From Sphingomonas sp. UBA978 (lineage in GTDB: Bacteria; Pseudomonadota; Alphaproteobacteria; Sphingomonadales; Sphingomonadaceae), in the NCBI RefSeq assembly GCF_002292295.1, contig NZ_DBBS01000020.1:1-56413 (forward strand): 56,413 nt of DNA. The letters run 5' to 3'. Both the position numbers and the translations under genes were made by a program. The notes below the pieces were generated by a model. The model worked only from the letters and a program-made list of their open reading frames with translations, made no database searches and was not told where the DNA came from. This document shows positions 23,952-33,032 of the stretch, piece after piece. How positions within the stretch are numbered: the stretch's first letter is position 1; each line of letters begins with the position of its first letter.

Positions 23952-26318
23952 GTGTTCCAGAGCAATCGTCGCGAATTGATGCTGGGGGCCGCGGCGTTGG
24001 CCTTGGCGCCCGGGCGATCGCTGGCGGCGGCGGCGTCGCTGCTTCCGGGCAAGGCACAGCCGTTGCCGCTCGGCGCGGTGCGGTTGCGGCCCTCCGACTA
24101 TGCCACCGCGGTAGAGGCCAACACCAGATATCTGCACCGGCTGAGCGCCGATCGCCTGCTGCATAACTTCCGAAAATATGCCGGGCTGGAGCCCAGGGCA
24201 CCCATCTATGGCGGATGGGAGAGCGACACGATCGCCGGGCATATCCTGGGCCATTACCTGACCGCCCTGGTGCTGACCTGGCAGCAGACCGGCGACGTCG
24301 AGATGCGCCGCCGCGCCGATTATATCGTCGACGAGCTCGCCGAGGCGCAGGCCAGGCGCGGCACCGGTTACGTCGGCGCGCTCGGGCGCAAGCGCAAGGA
24401 CGGGACGATCGTCGATGGCGAGGAGATATTCCCCGAGCTGATGAAGGGCGACATCCGTTCGGGCGGGTTCGATCTCAACGGTGCGTGGTCGCCGCTCTAC
24501 ACCGTCCATAAATTGTTCGCCGGCCTGCTCGACGTGCATGCCGGCTGGGGCAATCCCAAGGCACTGGCGGTGGTCAAGGGGTTGGCGGGCTATTTCGAGA
24601 CGACGTTTGCCGCGCTCGACGACAGGCAGATGCAGGAGGTGCTGGCCTGCGAATATGGCGGGCTCAACGAAAGCTACGCCGAACTCTACGCGCGGACCAA
24701 CGACAGACGCTGGCTTGCGGTGGCGGAGCGAATCTACGATCGCCGCGTGCTCGATCCGCTGACGCAGCAGCAGGACAGATTGGCGAACTTCCACGCCAAC
24801 ACGCAGGTGCCCAAGCTGATCGGGCTGGCGCGACTGCACGAATTGACCGGCAAACCGGAGCAGGCCTCCGCGGCGCGCTTCTTCTTCGACACCGTGACGC
24901 ATCATCACAGCTATGTGATCGGCGGCAATTCGGACCGCGAATATTTTTCGCTGCCCGACACGGTGGCGGATCACATCACCGAATCGACATGCGAGCATTG
25001 CAACACGTACAACATGCTGAAGCTTGCGCGGCAGTTGTACAGCTGGCAGCCGGACGGTGCGTTGTTCGACTATTACGAGCGCGCGCATCTCAACCACGTG
25101 ATGTCGGCGCAGAACCCGAAGACCGCCGGCTTCACCTATATGACGCCGGTGATGAGCGGCGCCGAGCGCGGCTATTCGACGGTCGACGACGACGCCTTCT
25201 GGTGCTGCGTGGGGTCGGGGATGGAGAGCCATGCCAAGCATGGCGATTCCGTGTTGTGGGAGGGCGACGGCACGCTGATCGTCAACCTCTACGTGCCGGT
25301 CGAGGCGAGCTGGGCGACGCGCAAGGCGCGGGTTACGCTCGACACGAAGTGGCCTTTCGAGCCGGAATCGCGCCTGACCTTCTCTACGCTACCCCGGCCG
25401 GGGCGCTTTGCGGTCGCGCTGCGCGTGCCCGGATATGCCGCGGGCAGGGCGATGGTGATCGTCAACGGCAAGGCCGTGCAGCCGTCGTTCGAACGCGGCT
25501 ATGCGATCGTCACGCGCCGGTGGAAAGCGCAGGACACCATCGCGATCACATTGCCGCTCGACCTGCGCATCGAACCGACGCCGGGCAATGCGAACGTCAT
25601 CGCCGTCTTGCGCGGGCCGCTGGTGCTGGCGGGCGATCTCGGACCGGCGAGCGAGACGTGGGCGGGGGTCGAGCCCGCGATGGTCGGCCAGAATGTGCTG
25701 GCCGGCTTCACGCCCGCCGATCCGGCGGCGGCGATCTTTGCCACGAAGAATGTGGTGCGGCCGGGCGATCTGACGTTCGTGCCGTTCTATCGCCAGTACG
25801 AGCGACGCAGCGCGCTGTATTTCAAACGCTTCACCGATGCGGCCTGGGTGAGCGAAGAGGCCGCGTTCCTCGCCGAACAAGCCCGCGTGAAGGATATCGC
25901 GGCACGCTCCGTCGACACGATGTTCCTGGGCGAGATGCAGCCCGAGCGCGATCACAATCTGGTTTCCGAACTGTCGTATCCCGCCAGCTATCGCGGGCGG
26001 AACGGGCGCGATGCGCGGTCGGGCGGATATTTCGAGTTCACGATGAAAACGAGGCCCGGCCCGCTGATCCTGCAAGCGGCCTATTGGGGCGACGAGCGCC
26101 GCCGCGACTTCAACATACTGGTCGACAATGTAAAGGTCGCGACCCAGCATCTGGAGAACGACCGCCCGGGCAAGTTCATGGACGTCGACTATCCGCTGCC
26201 CGAGGCGCTGACCAGGGGCAAGGCGAGCGTCCGCGTGCGCTTCGTGCCGCACGACCGGAGCAGCGCCGGGCCGGTATTCGGCGTGCGAATCTACACCGCC
26301 AAGCCCGTCACCGCATGA
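23952..26318 (+). CDS. GH127 beta-L-arabinofuranosidase, exported (Tat-like signal)
   Basis: A 788-residue glycoside hydrolase of the DUF1680/GH127 family. N-terminal NRRELMLGAAALALA is a twin-arginine-like export signal. The zinc-thiolate catalytic site is clear: Glu348 and Cys350 in TCEHCNTYNMLKLA, and the Cys418-Cys419 pair in FWCCVGSGMESHAKHGDSVL, corresponding to the Glu/Cys/Cys-Cys set of Bifidobacterium HypBA1. C-terminal beta domains follow. Characterised members release L-arabinose from beta-1,2-linked Araf on hydroxyproline of extensins and lectins; some GH127 members act on pectin side chains instead. The start is a GTG with GGAGTGGG upstream. First gene of an operon whose next gene begins by an ATGA overlap. 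The neighbourhood of hydroxyproline genes favours the hydroxyproline-arabinoside substrate. Confidence 0.92.
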   Translation: MFQSNRRELMLGAAALALAPGRSLAAAASLLPGKAQPLPLGAVRLRPSDYATAVEANTRYLHRLSADRLLHNFRKYAGLEPRAPIYGGWESDTIAGHILGHYLTALVLTWQQTGDVEMRRRADYIVDELAEAQARRGTGYVGALGRKRKDGTIVDGEEIFPELMKGDIRSGGFDLNGAWSPLYTVHKLFAGLLDVHAGWGNPKALAVVKGLAGYFETTFAALDDRQMQEVLACEYGGLNESYAELYARTNDRRWLAVAERIYDRRVLDPLTQQQDRLANFHANTQVPKLIGLARLHELTGKPEQASAARFFFDTVTHHHSYVIGGNSDREYFSLPDTVADHITESTCEHCNTYNMLKLARQLYSWQPDGALFDYYERAHLNHVMSAQNPKTAGFTYMTPVMSGAERGYSTVDDDAFWCCVGSGMESHAKHGDSVLWEGDGTLIVNLYVPVEASWATRKARVTLDTKWPFEPESRLTFSTLPRPGRFAVALRVPGYAAGRAMVIVNGKAVQPSFERGYAIVTRRWKAQDTIAITLPLDLRIEPTPGNANVIAVLRGPLVLAGDLGPASETWAGVEPAMVGQNVLAGFTPADPAAAIFATKNVVRPGDLTFVPFYRQYERRSALYFKRFTDAAWVSEEAAFLAEQARVKDIAARSVDTMFLGEMQPERDHNLVSELSYPASYRGRNGRDARSGGYFEFTMKTRPGPLILQAAYWGDERRRDFNILVDNVKVATQHLENDRPGKFMDVDYPLPEALTRGKASVRVRFVPHDRSSAGPVFGVRIYTAKPVTA

Positions 26319-27352
26319 GCGCGGTCGTTGACGGCGGTGTGCGGATGACGCTGGATGCCGTGCACACGCTGGCGGTCCGTGTGCTGCGCGGGGCGGGGCT
26401 GACGCCCGAACACGCCGATGCGGTCGCGGAGACGATGGTCGCGGGCGAGCGCGACGGATGTGCCAGCCACGGCATCTACCGCCTGTTGGTCGCGACGCGC
26501 AGCATCTCCGCCGGTGTCGTGGTCACGGATGCGGTGCCGTGCCTGAACGATTGCGCGCCGGGGCTAGTCCGTGTCGATGGCGGCGGCGGATTCGCGCAGC
26601 CGGCCTTCGCGCTGGGCCGTTCTGCACTGGCCGCGAAGGCGCGCGCGTCGGGCATCGCGGCGCTGGCGATCACCAATGTCGTGCATTTCGCCGCGCTATG
26701 GCCGGAGGTGGAGGCGCTGGCCGGCGATGGACTGGTCGCCCTGGCGGTCACGCCCAGCCATGCGTGGGTGGCGCCGGCCGGCGGGACGAAACCGGTGTTC
26801 GGGACCAATCCGATCGCGTTCGGCTGGCCGCGCGCGGGCCGCGACCCGTTCGTGTTCGACTTCGCCACCAGCGCGGTGGCGCGCGGGGAGATCGAACTGC
26901 ATCGCCGGGCTGGAAAGGCTGTGCCGGCCGACTGGGGCTATGATGCCGAGGGACAGGCGACGACCGACGCGGCGGCGGTGCTGGACGGCGCGATGCGGAC
27001 GTTCGGCGGACATAAGGGTTCGGCGTTGGCGGCGATGGTCGAGCTGCTCGCCGGGCCGTTGATCGGCGACATGACGTCGGCGGAATCGTTGGCGACGGAC
27101 CGTGGGCGGGGCGGATCGCCGATCGGTGGCGAACTGATCCTCGCCATCGATCCGGCGGGCTTCCTGGGTGCGGAGGCGGCGCGGCATATGGCGCGTGCCG
27201 AGGCGATGTTCACCGCGATCACGGCGCAGGGCGCGCGCCTGCCGTCCGAACGCCGCTATGCCGCGCGCCGCGTAAGCGAGGCGAATGGCGTCGTCATACC
27301 GGCGGCGTTGCACGCGGAGATCATGGCGCTGGCGGGAGGGGTTCCGGCATGA
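26315..27352 (+). CDS. Ldh/Mdh-family oxidoreductase, delta1-pyrroline/piperideine-2-carboxylate reductase-like
   Basis: A 345-residue NAD(P)-dependent enzyme of the YlbC/Ldh_2 fold, unrelated to classical lactate dehydrogenase. Visible features are the catalytic His in GCASHGIYRL, VVHFAALWPEVEAL, the cofactor segment KPVFGTNPIAFGWPR, VFDFATSAVARGEI and FGGHKGSALAAMVELLAG. Family members reduce cyclic imino acids (Pyr2C to proline, Pip2C to pipecolate), malate, ureidoglycolate or sulfolactate. Beside hydroxyproline genes a role in imino-acid reduction (proline recovery, or shunting of a 3- or 4-hydroxyproline intermediate) is the best guess. It is sandwiched, with ATGA overlaps on both sides, between a glycosidase and a peptidase, so it is tightly tied to the locus. 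Confidence 0.78.
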   Translation: MSAVVDGGVRMTLDAVHTLAVRVLRGAGLTPEHADAVAETMVAGERDGCASHGIYRLLVATRSISAGVVVTDAVPCLNDCAPGLVRVDGGGGFAQPAFALGRSALAAKARASGIAALAITNVVHFAALWPEVEALAGDGLVALAVTPSHAWVAPAGGTKPVFGTNPIAFGWPRAGRDPFVFDFATSAVARGEIELHRRAGKAVPADWGYDAEGQATTDAAAVLDGAMRTFGGHKGSALAAMVELLAGPLIGDMTSAESLATDRGRGGSPIGGELILAIDPAGFLGAEAARHMARAEAMFTAITAQGARLPSERRYAARRVSEANGVVIPAALHAEIMALAGGVPA

Positions 27353-29106
27353 GGGTTTTGATCGCTGGTCTGGTACTGGTTGCGTTTGTTGCACCGGGGC
27401 AGGCCGCACCGCGCAAGGCCGCACCCGGCGCCGACGCCCGCTTCAAGGCGCTGTACACCGCCGAATATAAATGGCGTCAGTATCAGCAGGGTCCGGGCGA
27501 GGACCGTCCCGCCGGTGTCACCGCGCGCCTGCCGGATGTCGGGCCGAAGGTGCAGGCGGAGCGGCTGGCGCGCTGGACGCGGACGGCGGCCGCGCTGGCG
27601 GCGATCCGTCCCGCGACGCTCCGTCCCGCCGCGCGTGTCGATTACGCGGTGTACAAGGGGCAGATCGACGCGCTGCTCGCCGAGCAGCGCTACCGCGACT
27701 ATGAGAAGCCGTTGAATTCGGACACCAGCTTCTGGGGCGATGTGCTGGAATGGTCGCGCGGCAGTTTCCGGACCGAGGCCGACTATCGCGACTATATCGC
27801 GATGATGCGCGATATCCCGCGCTATTTCGGGCAGCAGACCGACAATATGCGCGCCGGACTGACGCGCGGTTTCACGCCAGCGGCGGTGACGCTGATCGGT
27901 CGCGACATCGGCGTCGCGCAGGTGGTGGACGCGCCGTCGGCGGAGGCATCGCCCTATTACGCCCCCTTCGCAACGATGCCGTCCGTCATCCCTGCCGCGA
28001 CGCAGGCGGCGCTGCGGGCCGACGCTGCGGCGGCGATCAGCGATGCGGTGGTGCCTGCGCACGAGGCGCTGCTGACGTTCCTGCGCGGCGAATATATCCC
28101 CGGCGCGCGTACCGCGCTCGCCGCCTATGACCTGCCGGACGGTCGTGCCTATTACCGGTCGAAGGTCCGCGCGTTCACGACGCTCGACCTGACCCCCGAA
28201 CAGATTCACGCCATCGGCCTCGCCGAAGTCGCGAAGATCCGTGCGCGGATGCTGGACGTCATGCGGACGGCGGGGTTCAGGGGCGATCTGCCTGCGTTTC
28301 TGACCTTCCTGCGCACCGATCCGCAATTCTACGCCAAGACGCCGCAGGACCTGCTTAACCGCGCTGCCTGGCTGGCGAAGACGTTCGACGGGAAGGCGTC
28401 GCGCTGGTTCGGGCGACTGCCGCGCAGCCGCTTCACGATCGAGCCGGTGCCGGACGATCTTGCGCCCTTCTACACCGGGGGGCGGGGCGGACCCGGCATC
28501 TACCTCGTCAACACCTACAATCTGCCTGCGCGTCCGCTCTATTCGCTGCCCGCGCTGACGCTGCACGAAAGCGCGCCGGGCCATGCGATGCAGATGCCGC
28601 TGGCCGCCGAGAACACCGCGCTGCCGCAGTTCCGCCGCGACGGTTACATCTCCGCCTATGGCGAGGGCTGGGCGCTCTATTGCGAGGCGCTGGGCGAGGA
28701 GATGGGCATGTACGGCACGCCGTACGAGGTGTTCGGCATGCTCAGCTACCAGATGTGGCGCGCGGCGCGGCTGGTGGTGGACACCGGCATCCACAGCCAG
28801 GGGTGGAGCCGCGAGCGAGCGCAGGCCTATCTGCGCGACAACACTGCGCTTGCCGAGCATGAGGTGACAACCGAGGTCGACCGCTACATCGCCTGGCCGG
28901 GGCAGGCGTTGAGCTATTATATGGGCGAGCTGGCCATCCGGAAGGCGCGCGCGCGGGCCGAGGCGGCGCTGGGGCCCAAGTTCAACATCCGCGCCTTCCA
29001 CGACGCGGTGCTGGCGCTGGGATCGGTGCCGCTGCCCGAGATCGACCGCCGCATCGACCGCCTGATCGCCGAGGGTGGCAAAGGCCCCTATCCGAACGAG
29101 GAATGA
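27349..29106 (+). CDS. DUF885-family zinc metallopeptidase, exported
   Basis: A 585-residue protein with a cleavable signal peptide (MRVLIAGLVLVAFVAPGQAA). The metal motif HESAPGH spans residues 406-412, followed by YISAYGEGWALYCEALGEEM, which supplies the third ligand and acid residues seen in this family. The helical N-terminal two-thirds (DYAVYKGQIDALLAEQRYRD, FTTLDLTPEQIHAIGLAEVA) matches DUF885 length and order. DUF885 proteins are generally taken as carboxypeptidase-like zinc peptidases, but substrates are poorly known. In this operon, after an arabinosidase and before GH43, it plausibly trims deglycosylated hydroxyproline-rich peptides in the periplasm. Starts by an ATGA overlap. Confidence 0.85.
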   Translation: MRVLIAGLVLVAFVAPGQAAPRKAAPGADARFKALYTAEYKWRQYQQGPGEDRPAGVTARLPDVGPKVQAERLARWTRTAAALAAIRPATLRPAARVDYAVYKGQIDALLAEQRYRDYEKPLNSDTSFWGDVLEWSRGSFRTEADYRDYIAMMRDIPRYFGQQTDNMRAGLTRGFTPAAVTLIGRDIGVAQVVDAPSAEASPYYAPFATMPSVIPAATQAALRADAAAAISDAVVPAHEALLTFLRGEYIPGARTALAAYDLPDGRAYYRSKVRAFTTLDLTPEQIHAIGLAEVAKIRARMLDVMRTAGFRGDLPAFLTFLRTDPQFYAKTPQDLLNRAAWLAKTFDGKASRWFGRLPRSRFTIEPVPDDLAPFYTGGRGGPGIYLVNTYNLPARPLYSLPALTLHESAPGHAMQMPLAAENTALPQFRRDGYISAYGEGWALYCEALGEEMGMYGTPYEVFGMLSYQMWRAARLVVDTGIHSQGWSRERAQAYLRDNTALAEHEVTTEVDRYIAWPGQALSYYMGELAIRKARARAEAALGPKFNIRAFHDAVLALGSVPLPEIDRRIDRLIAEGGKGPYPNEE

Positions 29107-29107
29107 T

Positions 29108-30661
29108 GTGCGCAGACTGATGGACGGGATGTGCCTGCTCGGCCTGTCCGCTGCTGCAGGCGCGCAGCGGAGCGAGCAGATCGTCAGCAGCGGCAATCCG
29201 ATCCTCGCCGATGGCCGCTTTTATTCGACCGATCCCGCCCCGCTGGTCGATGGCGACACGCTGTGGATGCTGGCCGGGCGCGATGAGGCGCCGGCGGACG
29301 TTAACGACTTCATCATGAACGAGTGGCAGTTGCTCGCCACGCAGGACCCGGCATCGGGCAGGTGGACGCACTATCCCCATGTCGCGCGGCCGGAGACGGT
29401 GTTCCGATGGGCCGAGCCCGGGCGCGCCTATGCCGGGCAGATCGTCAAGGCGCGCGACGGCCGCTTCTATTTCTACGCGCCGGTGGTGCAGCACGACAGT
29501 CAGGCGAAGGACCGTTTCGCGATCGGCGTGGCCGTGGCGGACAGGCCCGTGGGTCCGTGGATCGACGCGCATCCCGCCGGGCCGATCGTGTCGCAACGGA
29601 CGCCCGAGCGCAACGACATCCAGAACATCGACCCCAGCGTGCTGGTCGATGATGACGGACGCGTGTTCCTTTATTGGGGAACGTTCGGACAGATGCGCGG
29701 CATCGAACTGGCGCGTGACATGGTGACGCCGAAGGGGGCGGAGAGGCGTATCGACGGGGTCGACGGCTTCTTCGAAGCGCCATGGCTCATGAAGCGCAAG
29801 GGCGTCTATTACATGATCTATGCGGCGAACAATGCCGGGCCGCGCTCGACCTGTACGCCGACCCTCTATCACGCCTGCATCGCCTACAGCACCGCGACAT
29901 CGCCACTCGGGCCCTGGGTCTATCGCGGGGTGATGCTGAAGCCCGTATCGTCGACAACGTCGCATCCCGGCGCGGTCGAGTTCAAGGGCAAGTGGTATCT
30001 CGCCTATCACACTGCCGATGCGGTGGGCGGCGGGCATTTCCGCCGTTCGGTCGCGCTGGACCGGATCGAGTGGGACGACAGCGTCAGCCCGGCGCGAATC
30101 CGCATGGTGGTGCCGACGCGGCGGCGGCAGCCGGCCCCGGCGGTGACACGCAACGTCGCCGGGGCGGCCTTTGCCAGTGCCTCGAACGAGCCGATCCCGG
30201 TGCAATATTGGATCAGGGCGCTGAACGACGGCGTCGTCAAGACTGCGCCGTTGCCGCCCGACATGTGGGGCAACTGGACTGGCGATTCCGCCAGACGGAG
30301 CTGGATCGCATATCGCTGGAACCGGCCGGTGACGGTGAACGGGTCGCGCATCTGGTTCTTCGCCGACCAGCCGGCGGGGTCGGGGACCGGCGTCGCGCCG
30401 CCAGCGGCCTGGCGGATCGAATATTTCGACCGGGGCTGGAAACCGGTGGCGAACGCGTCGGGCTACGGCGCGATCCCGGGCGCGTATCAGGACACGACCT
30501 TCGCCCCCGTCACGACGCGCTGCCTGCGCGCGACGTTCGAGGCGTCGGGCGCGAACGGCACCCATGCGGGCGTCGCAGTGCAGGAATGGCAGGTGCTATC
30601 GCCCAGGCCGGCCGTGCCGGTGACGCCGGGTCGGGACCGCACGCTCGCCGGGTGCGAGTGA
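29108..30661 (+). CDS. GH43-family glycosidase, exported
   Basis: A 517-residue five-bladed beta-propeller enzyme with a C-terminal beta-sandwich (about 350-500, possibly discoidin/CBM-like: ARRSWIAYRWNRPVTVNGSR). The GH43 triad is visible: Asp42 in FYSTDPAPLVDGD, Asp175 in NIDPSVLVDDDG and Glu223 in GFFEAPWLMKRKGVYYMIYA. The signal peptide is MRRLMDGMCLLGLSAAAGA. I prefer the GTG at 29108, two bases after the peptidase stop, over an upstream in-frame ATG inside it. The family holds alpha-L-arabinofuranosidases and xylosidases. Here it would remove the outer alpha-linked arabinose of extensin side chains or attack arabinan. Last gene of the GH127 operon. Confidence 0.88.
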   Translation: MRRLMDGMCLLGLSAAAGAQRSEQIVSSGNPILADGRFYSTDPAPLVDGDTLWMLAGRDEAPADVNDFIMNEWQLLATQDPASGRWTHYPHVARPETVFRWAEPGRAYAGQIVKARDGRFYFYAPVVQHDSQAKDRFAIGVAVADRPVGPWIDAHPAGPIVSQRTPERNDIQNIDPSVLVDDDGRVFLYWGTFGQMRGIELARDMVTPKGAERRIDGVDGFFEAPWLMKRKGVYYMIYAANNAGPRSTCTPTLYHACIAYSTATSPLGPWVYRGVMLKPVSSTTSHPGAVEFKGKWYLAYHTADAVGGGHFRRSVALDRIEWDDSVSPARIRMVVPTRRRQPAPAVTRNVAGAAFASASNEPIPVQYWIRALNDGVVKTAPLPPDMWGNWTGDSARRSWIAYRWNRPVTVNGSRIWFFADQPAGSGTGVAPPAAWRIEYFDRGWKPVANASGYGAIPGAYQDTTFAPVTTRCLRATFEASGANGTHAGVAVQEWQVLSPRPAVPVTPGRDRTLAGCE

Positions 30662-30802
30662 CATCACCGCGGGTCCCATCCGGCGTGCCGCAGCGTTTGC
30701 GCCCGAGCGGAAGGCCACCATGGTGTCAACCGTGCGCCTCGCGCCCGCGTCTTGCGCGCCGGCGACAGTCGCCGCGTCAAGGGCGATCTGCAAGAGGGTC
30801 AT
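30596..30802 (-). CDS. Small unidentified ORF overlapping the D-amino-acid oxidase stop
   Basis: 68 codons starting MTLLQIALDAATVAGAQDAG. Its ATG overlaps the oxidase stop by four bases (ATGA), as real genes in this locus do, but its last third runs antisense through the end of GH43 and no family is recognised. It may be the start of a gene lost by deletion or a chance frame. Confidence 0.3.
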   Translation of the reverse strand: MTLLQIALDAATVAGAQDAGARRTVDTMVAFRSGANAAARRMGPAVMSLAPGERAVPTRRHRHGRPGR

Positions 30803-32034
30803 GTCCGCCCCCTGCCACGCTCGAAGCGCGCGATATCGAACGGGGCGATTTCGACCGGCGGGGTTTCGCCATGCGCCAGCGCACCGACGATCCGCGCGGT
30901 AACGGCTGCGAGCGTCAGCCCAAGATGCTGATGCCCGAAGGCGTAGATCAGGTTGGAGACGCGGGTCGAGCGGCCGATGGCGGGCAGGTAATCGGGCAGG
31001 GTGGGGCGCGACCCGATCCATCTTTCGTACGGCCCGGTGACCGGCAGGCCGAGGGCGGCGACGTGACGCTCCAGCCGGTCCCATTTGCGCGGGTCGGGCG
31101 GGGCGTCGGGGTCGTTGAGTTCGACGAAGCTCGCTGCCTGCACGCATCCGCCATAGCGGGTGACGATCATCGAACGGTCCTCGAACACGACGGGGGGCAT
31201 GTCGGCCGGCCACGCGCTGGCGCTGCCGCGGATATGATAGCCGCGTTCGGCGATCAGCGGGGTGCGGTGCCCGGCCGCGGCCATCAGCGCGGACGATCGC
31301 ACGCCAGCGCTGACCAGCACCAGATCGGGCCTGTGGCCATCGACCAGCGCGGTGCCGTCGACGACGTCCAGCGTGGCATGCCGCCGCTCGATCCGGCCAC
31401 CGAGACGAAGCAGTTCTGCTTCCAGCATATCGGCGAGCATGCCGAGGTCGGTGATCTGGCCGCTGCCGTCGAAGCGGATCGCCGCAGCGACGTGCGGCGA
31501 TAGCGCGCGGAGGTCGGCCATCTCGGCGGCGGTCGCCTCGGCGAAGCGCGCCGTTCCGGTGTCGGCGGCGGCCCAGGCGGCGCGACCGATGGCGGCGCTC
31601 GCCGCGCTTTCCCAGGCGACGATATGGCCGTCGCGGCACAGGAGCTCGGGTGCGCCCATCGAGGATGTCAGCTGCTGCCACGCGGGCATCGCTTGCGCGA
31701 GCAGAGAGCCGAGTGCGGCACTGCCCTCGGCGAAACGACGCGGGCTCGACGCCGCGATCAGGCGCCACGCGAAGGGCAGCCAGTGGCGGATGCCTGCATG
31801 CGGCAGATCGAGCGCGCCGCCTCTGGCGAAATGGCGGCGGGGTGCAGACCGGATCGCGGCGCGCGAGGCGAGGGGCGCGACCTGTTCGGTCGCGATGTGC
31901 CCGGCATTGCCCCATGAGGCGGCGGTACGAGCGGGCGTCGCGTCGATCACGACGACGTGGCCGCCGCGCCGCGCCAGATCGATCGCCGCACACAGCCCGA
32001 TCACGCCGCCGCCGATCACCATCGTTCGAGTCAC
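30799..32034 (-). CDS. FAD-dependent D-amino acid dehydrogenase, probably D-hydroxyproline oxidising
   Basis: A roughly 411-residue DAO-fold flavoprotein with the ADP-binding motif MVIGGGVIGLCAAIDLARRG near the N-terminus and the DadA-like C-terminal FAD contact LIYAFGHQHLGLTLAAVTAR. A GTG at 32034 preceded seven bases upstream by AGGA is the preferred start; another GTG at 32055 is possible. Together with the neighbouring 4-hydroxyproline epimerase and DapA-like deaminase it fits the second step of 4-hydroxyproline breakdown: cis-4-hydroxy-D-proline to delta1-pyrroline-4-hydroxy-2-carboxylate. Divergent from the deaminase gene, sharing the 70-base control region with site 2. The assignment to D-Hyp rather than general D-amino acids rests on context. 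Confidence 0.83.
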   Translation of the reverse strand: MTRTMVIGGGVIGLCAAIDLARRGGHVVVIDATPARTAASWGNAGHIATEQVAPLASRAAIRSAPRRHFARGGALDLPHAGIRHWLPFAWRLIAASSPRRFAEGSAALGSLLAQAMPAWQQLTSSMGAPELLCRDGHIVAWESAASAAIGRAAWAAADTGTARFAEATAAEMADLRALSPHVAAAIRFDGSGQITDLGMLADMLEAELLRLGGRIERRHATLDVVDGTALVDGHRPDLVLVSAGVRSSALMAAAGHRTPLIAERGYHIRGSASAWPADMPPVVFEDRSMIVTRYGGCVQAASFVELNDPDAPPDPRKWDRLERHVAALGLPVTGPYERWIGSRPTLPDYLPAIGRSTRVSNLIYAFGHQHLGLTLAAVTARIVGALAHGETPPVEIAPFDIARFERGRGRT

Positions 32035-32061
32035 GGGATCATCCTGTTGCACCACGACGGC

Positions 32062-32081
32062 GATTATAGTATACGATATTC
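32062..32081. promoter_or_regulatory. GTATAC-type operator, site 2 (divergent oxidase/deaminase promoter)
   Basis: GATTATAGTATACGATATTC centred on GTATAC, between the divergent oxidase (start 32034) and deaminase (start 32106) genes. In the reverse direction it reads GAATATCGTATACTATAATC and shares ATNNSGTATACTAT with site 1. Confidence 0.6.
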
Positions 32082-32105
32082 GAACTCAAGAAGGCAGTGG
32101 GACAG

Positions 32106-33020
32106 ATGGCGATTGGTTGGAAGGGTGTGTTCCCGGCGGTGACGACCCAGTTGCGCGAGGATCTATCGATAGACCTAGGCGATACGCAACGCGTCGTCGA
32201 CGACCTCATCAAGGACGGGGTCACCGGCGTGATCGCCCTTGGCACCGTCGGAGAGAACAATTCGCTCGATTTCGACGAAAAGACGCGGGTGCTGCGCGCG
32301 ATCGTCGAGGTCGTGGCGGGGCGCGTGCCGGTGATTACCGGCGTATCGGAATATGATACGCGTCGCGCCGTGCGTTATGCCCGGGCGGCGGAGGATGTCG
32401 GCGCGGACGGGCTGATGCTGTTGCCGCCGATGGTCTATGTACCGAAGCCCGCCGAGCTGGCGGCGCATTTCAAGGGCGTGGCTGGTAATACCGGCCTGCC
32501 GATCATGCTGTACAACAACCCGCCGGCCTATCGCACGATGATCGACAGCAATGTGCTTGCCGAACTGGTCGACGTGCCGAACATCGTCGCCATCAAGGAA
32601 TCCGCGCCGGACACGCGTCGCTTCACCGACATCCGCACCGCGTTCGGCGACCGCTTCGTGCTCTTTGCAGGGCTGGACGACGTGGCGCTTGAGGGCCTGT
32701 ATCTCGGCGCGCAAGGCTGGGTGTCGGGGCTGACCAACGCGTTTCCGAAGGAGTCGGTCGAGCTGGTCGCGGCATTCGATCGCGGCGATCATGCCAAGGC
32801 GATGGAAATCTATCGCTGGTTCATGCCGCTGCTGCATCTTGATGCCGAGCATGACCTCGTCCAGTCGATCAAGCTTGCCGAGCAGGTGATGGGCCGCGGT
32901 TCGGAGCGCGTGCTGCCGCCGCGCTATCCGCTGGTCGGCGCGCGCCGTGCCGAGGTGATCGCGATGGTCGAGCGCGCGGCGGACACCCGCCCCGTGCTGG
33001 CACCGGCCAGAGCGGGCTGA
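32106..33020 (+). CDS. DapA-family lyase, probable delta1-pyrroline-4-hydroxy-2-carboxylate deaminase
   Basis: A 304-residue class I aldolase-fold enzyme of the dihydrodipicolinate synthase family. The Schiff-base Lys164 lies in NIVAIKESAPDTRRF and the partner Tyr136 in LPIMLYNNPPAYRTM; the N-terminal GVIALGTVGENNSLDFDEKT is the pyruvate-binding region in which DapA has GTTGE. In hydroxyproline pathways this family (LhpC/HypD type) converts Pyr4H2C to 2-oxoglutarate semialdehyde with loss of ammonia. The epimerase follows 12 bases later and the oxidase lies divergently, giving the first three pathway enzymes side by side. The start at ATG 32106 is preferred to GTG 32097. Confidence 0.85.
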   Translation: MAIGWKGVFPAVTTQLREDLSIDLGDTQRVVDDLIKDGVTGVIALGTVGENNSLDFDEKTRVLRAIVEVVAGRVPVITGVSEYDTRRAVRYARAAEDVGADGLMLLPPMVYVPKPAELAAHFKGVAGNTGLPIMLYNNPPAYRTMIDSNVLAELVDVPNIVAIKESAPDTRRFTDIRTAFGDRFVLFAGLDDVALEGLYLGAQGWVSGLTNAFPKESVELVAAFDRGDHAKAMEIYRWFMPLLHLDAEHDLVQSIKLAEQVMGRGSERVLPPRYPLVGARRAEVIAMVERAADTRPVLAPARAG

Positions 33021-33032
33021 CAGGCCGTGCCG

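Noticed and set aside
27256..29196. Long minus-strand frame opposite the DUF885 gene, and others opposite GH43 and M16
   Set aside because: Shadows of real genes; no start signal or domain.
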